From Deltaproteobacteria bacterium (GTDB taxonomy: Bacteria > Desulfobacterota > Desulfofervidia > Desulfofervidales > DG-60): a stretch of DNA of 26,223 nt. The notes beneath the pieces were generated by a model. That model was not told where the DNA came from, ran no database searches, and saw nothing but the letters and a program-made list of their open reading frames with translations. A program made the translations under genes and the position numbers. Shown piece after piece: positions 23,394 to 26,223 of this stretch. Where the stretch lies: contig JAGGTC010000144.1 of assembly GCA_021163945.1 (NCBI GenBank), positions 1-26,223 on the forward strand. Reading direction: 5' to 3'. How positions within the stretch are numbered: position 1 is the first letter of the stretch; the number at the start of each line of letters is the position of its first letter.

Positions 23394-24751
23394 TATACTT
23401 GATAAATTGGCCTTTTTAAAAATTTCTCAATCTCTTCTTTCTCTTTATCAAGATTGGGCTTTCCCATTAGGGCATGGGTATACAACTTTCCCAGTTCTAC
23501 CCCTGGCTGGTCAAATGGGTTAATCTTACACAGCGTTCCAAAGGTTGCAGTGGCAATCTCAAATAGGACAAAGAGGCCCCCTAGGTTAAATGGGTCAACC
23601 CTATCCAAGACAAATTTTGCATTTGGACGTCTTTCAGAGGTCAAGGCCGCCTCTGTGGCTATCTGCTCTGCCTTAATCAACTCATTTAAGGTGTGATTCC
23701 CCAAAAATGAGATATCTGTTATATCGGGGTAAAAAGTAGGGATATTGACACAAGAACGATAATCCTTTGCTGTCAAAAATGTGATTACCTTATCATAGGG
23801 GCCCTCCATATAGAGCTGAAGCTGTGAGTGTTGATCCTTTACCCCTATTGCCTTTATAGGGGTAGGGCCACAAAATACCTCTTCTTTATTTATATTATAC
23901 CTCTTTCCTAAACTCTCTGCCCATAGTTGACAAAACCAATCTGCTATTCCACCCAAGGCATTGATATAGGGCATCAAAATGTGGATATTTTTCCCTTCTT
24001 TATAAAGGAGGTAATGGGATAGGGCAAAGACATAGGCAGGATTGTCCTTTATATCTTTGCACCTCTCTGCCATATCCCTTGCCCCCAAGATGAGGGCGTC
24101 TATGTCTATGCCCAACAGGGCAGAGGATACAAGGCCTACAGGGGAGAGTACAGAGTAGCGGCCACCCAATGCAGGGGGGATAGGAAATGAGGTATAGCCC
24201 TCCTCATTGCAAATCCTCCTAAGGGGCCCCCTTTCTGGGTCAGTAATAATTACTACCTGCCTTTTTAGATCAAGATCCTTTAGCCTCTCAAGTGCAATCA
24301 AAAATTGGGCAAGTGTCTCGGATGTCTTTCCAGACTTGCTAATTACCAAAAACAATGTATTTTTTATCTCAATAGACTCCAATAGGCCAAAGATAAGCTC
24401 AGGGTCAATGTTGTCTAAAAAGAATGCCCTTGGGAGACCGTCTCTTTTCTCCTTACTTATTATATTGTGAAATGGGTGATTTAGGGCCAAGTGTAGTGCC
24501 AGCGGGCCAAGGCATGAGCCACCAATGCCAAAGACTACTAGATTTTCCCATCTGCCCCGATTTTCCCTGGAAAATTTTTTAATAGAAGATAGGTAATCAT
24601 TTTTATAAAGTATATCTATAAATGGGAGCCCTTTGCTTAAGATATGATGGGCCTCTTTTATCAACCCTTGGTGCCTTTCTATAAAATTTTTAGGGAGGCC
24701 ATGTTCCTTTACATTTTCCTCTAATAGATTTGAATAATCAAATAAAATCAT
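23393..24751 (-). CDS. pgi: Glucose-6-phosphate isomerase
   Basis: 452 residues, the short bacterial form. Motifs are VFGIGGSCLGPLAL, the sugar-phosphate-binding VISKSGKTSET, GGRYSVLSPVGL (catalytic region) and KDQHSQLQLYMEGP, with the ELGK block near the C-terminus. It interconverts glucose-6-phosphate and fructose-6-phosphate in the cytoplasm. It starts one base after the preceding gene, with AGGGGG as ribosome site, and overlaps the kinase start. Confidence 0.96.
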   Translation of the reverse strand: MILFDYSNLLEENVKEHGLPKNFIERHQGLIKEAHHILSKGLPFIDILYKNDYLSSIKKFSRENRGRWENLVVFGIGGSCLGPLALHLALNHPFHNIISKEKRDGLPRAFFLDNIDPELIFGLLESIEIKNTLFLVISKSGKTSETLAQFLIALERLKDLDLKRQVVIITDPERGPLRRICNEEGYTSFPIPPALGGRYSVLSPVGLVSSALLGIDIDALILGARDMAERCKDIKDNPAYVFALSHYLLYKEGKNIHILMPYINALGGIADWFCQLWAESLGKRYNINKEEVFCGPTPIKAIGVKDQHSQLQLYMEGPYDKVITFLTAKDYRSCVNIPTFYPDITDISFLGNHTLNELIKAEQIATEAALTSERRPNAKFVLDRVDPFNLGGLFVLFEIATATFGTLCKINPFDQPGVELGKLYTHALMGKPNLDKEKEEIEKFLKRPIYQV

Positions 24752-24752
24752 G

Positions 24753-25319
24753 CTACCCCCTTGGTTTGGCCAAGATCTCCAATACCTTTAAGGATAAAAA
24801 CCTCTTGGAGGTGGCCGATTTTATTATGGCTACTGTATCTGCGCCCTTAACAGTACCTGCCATGGCTACTACCTCTTCACCCTCTGGGATCAGGCCCGCA
24901 TCGGCTGCCTCCATTACAATCTCACAACACACCTTTATCCCTTGCCCAAATCTCCTTAGTGTTTGGGCAATAAGCAAGGTAGGATAGACACCAGAAAACT
25001 CCTTTGCCAAGGAGGTCTCTAGTGAGTGGGTGAGCATGGTCCCCTTATAGACCTTTCCGCCAAGGGAGGTAATGGCCTTATAGTTTTCCTCCAAAAACTC
25101 ATCGATATTTGGCGCCTTAAACCCTACACTATGCCCTACAATAACCAAATTTATGGGAAACCCTTTAAGCCCCTTTGCAGCCAAAAGCCCAGTCCTCCCA
25201 CTGGTTGAGGCAATGACAAAGTGTTTGTAGCCCTCCCCTGCCAATCTTACAAGCACATCTATACATGCATCCGTATTCCTCTCACCTGGCTCCTCAAAGT
25301 ATATGACCTCTCTTCTCAT
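24753..25319 (-). CDS. Stand-alone pyruvate-kinase C-terminal (alpha/beta) domain protein
   Basis: 188 residues matching only the C-terminal allosteric domain of pyruvate kinase. Visible are FVIASTSGRTGLLAAKGL, LVIVGHSVGF, GGKVYKGTMLTHSLE and EVVAMAGTVKGADTVAII. The catalytic barrel is absent, so it is not pyruvate kinase; a ligand-sensing or unknown role is likely. Position at the head of a pgi-kinase-regulator operon hints at a metabolite link. The ATG lies about two bases after the predicted transcription start, with no ribosome site. Confidence 0.88.
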   Translation of the reverse strand: MRREVIYFEEPGERNTDACIDVLVRLAGEGYKHFVIASTSGRTGLLAAKGLKGFPINLVIVGHSVGFKAPNIDEFLEENYKAITSLGGKVYKGTMLTHSLETSLAKEFSGVYPTLLIAQTLRRFGQGIKVCCEIVMEAADAGLIPEGEEVVAMAGTVKGADTVAIIKSATSKRFLSLKVLEILAKPRG

Positions 25320-25327
25320 AATAAAAC

Positions 25328-25355
25328 ATTATACATCTTATCCCCGCATTGACAA
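25328..25355 (-). promoter_or_regulatory. Promoter of the pyruvate-kinase-domain/pgi/two-component operon
   Basis: Minus strand TTGTCA (25350-25355), 16-base spacer and perfect TATAAT (25328-25333). The start is predicted near 25321, about two bases before the ATG. Confidence 0.65.
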
Positions 25356-25376
25356 ATATTTAAAAAGGGTTATGAA
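25349..25376 (+). promoter_or_regulatory. Promoter of the Slp lipoprotein gene
   Basis: TTGACA (25349-25354), 16-base spacer and TATGAA (25371-25376). The start is predicted at 25383-25384, directly before GTG 25385. The -35 box shares five bases with the divergent promoter. Confidence 0.55.
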
Positions 25377-25384
25377 AAAATAAA

Positions 25385-25921
25385 GTGAGGAGATTTTGTT
25401 TTATTTTAATCCTTTTAGTTGTCCTCTTACCTCTTCTTACAGGTTGTGCACCTGTCATTTCTAAACAGATGAGGACACAAGTGGCAAAGGACCTGACATT
25501 GAGTGTAGTCAGTAAGGATCCAGAGGCATATAAGGGAAAGGTAGTGCTATGGAGTGGGATAATTGTAAAATCTGTAAATGTAAAAGAGGGTACTTTGATT
25601 GAAGTGCTTCAGAAACCTGCTGGCAGGCGAGGAAAACCAAAGGACGTAGATAAGTCAGAGGGAAGGTTTTTGGTTTTATATCCAGGGTACCTAGATGTGG
25701 CCATCTATAGCCAGGGCAGGAAAATAACAGTAGCAGGAGAGGTCAAAGGAAAGAAGATCAAACCCTTAGGTGAGGTTGAATATACCTATCCCCTAATTTC
25801 CTCCAAAGAGATATACCTTTGGCCCAAAGAAAAGGAGGTAAGATATCCCTATCCCCATTACTTCTATTATTGGCCCTATCCCTTTTATCCTTATTGGTAT
25901 CCCTATCCTTGTTGGTGGTAA
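25385..25921 (+). CDS. slp: Slp-family outer-membrane lipoprotein
   Basis: 178 residues. The lipoprotein signal has lipobox L18-T-G-C21. The Slp domain shows CAPVISKQMRTQV, DPEAYKGKVVLWSG, LIEVLQKP, GRFLVLYPGYLD and KITVAGEVKGKK. The last 30 residues form an unusual tail of Tyr, Pro and Trp. The role is envelope stress or starvation-associated in known members; the exact function is not established. The GTG start is needed for the full signal. No ribosome site lies upstream. Confidence 0.88.
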   Translation: MRRFCFILILLVVLLPLLTGCAPVISKQMRTQVAKDLTLSVVSKDPEAYKGKVVLWSGIIVKSVNVKEGTLIEVLQKPAGRRGKPKDVDKSEGRFLVLYPGYLDVAIYSQGRKITVAGEVKGKKIKPLGEVEYTYPLISSKEIYLWPKEKEVRYPYPHYFYYWPYPFYPYWYPYPCWW

Positions 25922-25926
25922 ATTTA

Positions 25927-25999
25927 TGGGCCGTGGAGGACTCGAACCTCCAACCTACGGATTAAGAGTCCGTTGCTCTACCAGTTGAGCTAACGGCCC
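25927..25999 (-). tRNA. tRNA-Lys (anticodon CTT)
   Basis: 73 bases. The acceptor pairs GGGCCGT/ACGGCCC. The D arm is GCTC/GAGC, the anticodon stem ACGGA/TCCGT with loop CTCTTAA, and the T arm GGAGG/CCTCC with TTCGAGT. The discriminator is A and CCA is not encoded. Its 3' end lies five bases from the stop codon of the convergent slp gene. Confidence 0.97.
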
Positions 26000-26072
26000 T
26001 ACGCCCGGCAGGATTTGAACCTGCGGCCTACGGATTCGAAGTCCGGCGCTCTGTCCTCTGAGCTACGGGCGC
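26000..26072 (-). tRNA. tRNA-Arg (anticodon TCG)
   Basis: 73 bases. The acceptor is GCGCCCG/CGGGCGT (one G-U pair). The D arm is GCTC/GAGC, the anticodon loop CTTCGAA, and the T arm GCAGG/CCTGC with TTCAAAT. The first pair of the anticodon stem is a C-U mismatch. The discriminator A (26000) is directly followed by the first G of tRNA-Lys. Confidence 0.97.
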
Positions 26073-26080
26073 TCAATTAT

Positions 26081-26109
26081 AAGTTAACACAAAAACAATT
26101 TCCTGTCAA
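26081..26109 (-). promoter_or_regulatory. Promoter of the tRNA-Arg/tRNA-Lys unit
   Basis: Minus strand TTGACA (26104-26109), 17-base spacer and TAACTT (26081-26086). The predicted start at about 26074 is one or two bases before the tRNA 5' end. Confidence 0.5.
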
Positions 26110-26223
26110 TTTTATCCATCCACTTAAGACAAGGCCTTACCTCCCAAATTTTACTTGGGTAAAGATTCAGCCAATTTTAAGGTTCAGATATTTTAGGCAG
26201 TCTTCTCGCCATAGGCAATTTTC

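Noticed and set aside
26166..26223. Minus-strand reading frames running off the right edge, ending at about 26166 or 26193
   Set aside because: Two competing frames of 18 and 9 codons both look possible; too little sequence to call a partial gene.
1..26223. Mobile elements, CRISPR arrays, riboswitches
   Set aside because: No transposase or integrase, no spaced direct repeats and no recognisable aptamer core were seen on either strand.

Overview
The window looks like chromosome from an anaerobic, probably sulfate-reducing deltaproteobacterium-type organism (Desulfobacterota sense), possibly a thermophile. Pointers are the split b'/b ATP synthase operon with a secreted-type b subunit, a complete Qrc-type (cytochrome c3:menaquinone) membrane complex, a siroheme sulfite-reductase-like ferredoxin protein, an aldehyde:ferredoxin oxidoreductase (AOR), modest GC, frequent AGG arginine codons and no oxygen-respiration genes. 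The organism assignment is inference; the gene families are clear. No insertion sequence, phage gene, CRISPR array or rRNA was seen, and no gene-free stretch exceeds 300 bases.

Layout. (1) 75-3152, minus: glmU then a tungsten AOR. (2) 3274-9174, minus: the F1Fo operon atpF'-F-H-A-G-D-C, ending in a strong terminator, with a siroheme/ferredoxin protein (9242-10090) just upstream on the same strand. (3) 10176-11490, plus: two envelope proteins (FlgT/CsgG-like), convergent with (4) 11487-13289, minus: an RnfB-like/ferredoxin/GltD-like flavoprotein. (5) 13458-20463, plus: qrcABCD, a hairpin, a Rieske protein, a b6-type cytochrome b and a sugar-phosphate-isomerase-like TIM barrel. (6) 20668-25319, minus: a tight operon of a pyruvate-kinase C-terminal-domain protein, pgi, a membrane histidine kinase and an NtrC-type sigma54 activator. 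(7) 25385-25921, plus: an Slp lipoprotein, followed by convergent tRNA-Arg(TCG) and tRNA-Lys(CTT) on the minus strand.

How it fits together. Periplasmic cytochrome c3 electrons could enter QrcA and pass through QrcB/C to menaquinone at QrcD. The Rieske/cytochrome b pair immediately downstream could reoxidise the quinol, so a quinone-reducing and a quinol-oxidising module are encoded side by side, next to the ATP synthase that would use the proton-motive force. The flavoprotein, sulfite-reductase-like protein and AOR handle low-potential soluble electrons.

Most unusual signal. The 204-bp gap between the TIM-barrel gene and the NtrC-type gene holds, on the minus strand, a near-consensus sigma54 -24/-12 element, two dyads at enhancer-like distances upstream of it, and an intrinsic terminator about 50 nt downstream. 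Together these predict a roughly 60-nt pyrimidine-rich small RNA with anti-Shine-Dalgarno character, encoded beside a sigma54 activator. Other notable points are several promoters placed so close to start codons that transcripts should be leaderless (one divergent pair shares a single -35 box), a dyad operator over the flavoprotein promoter, and two tRNAs with no base between them.
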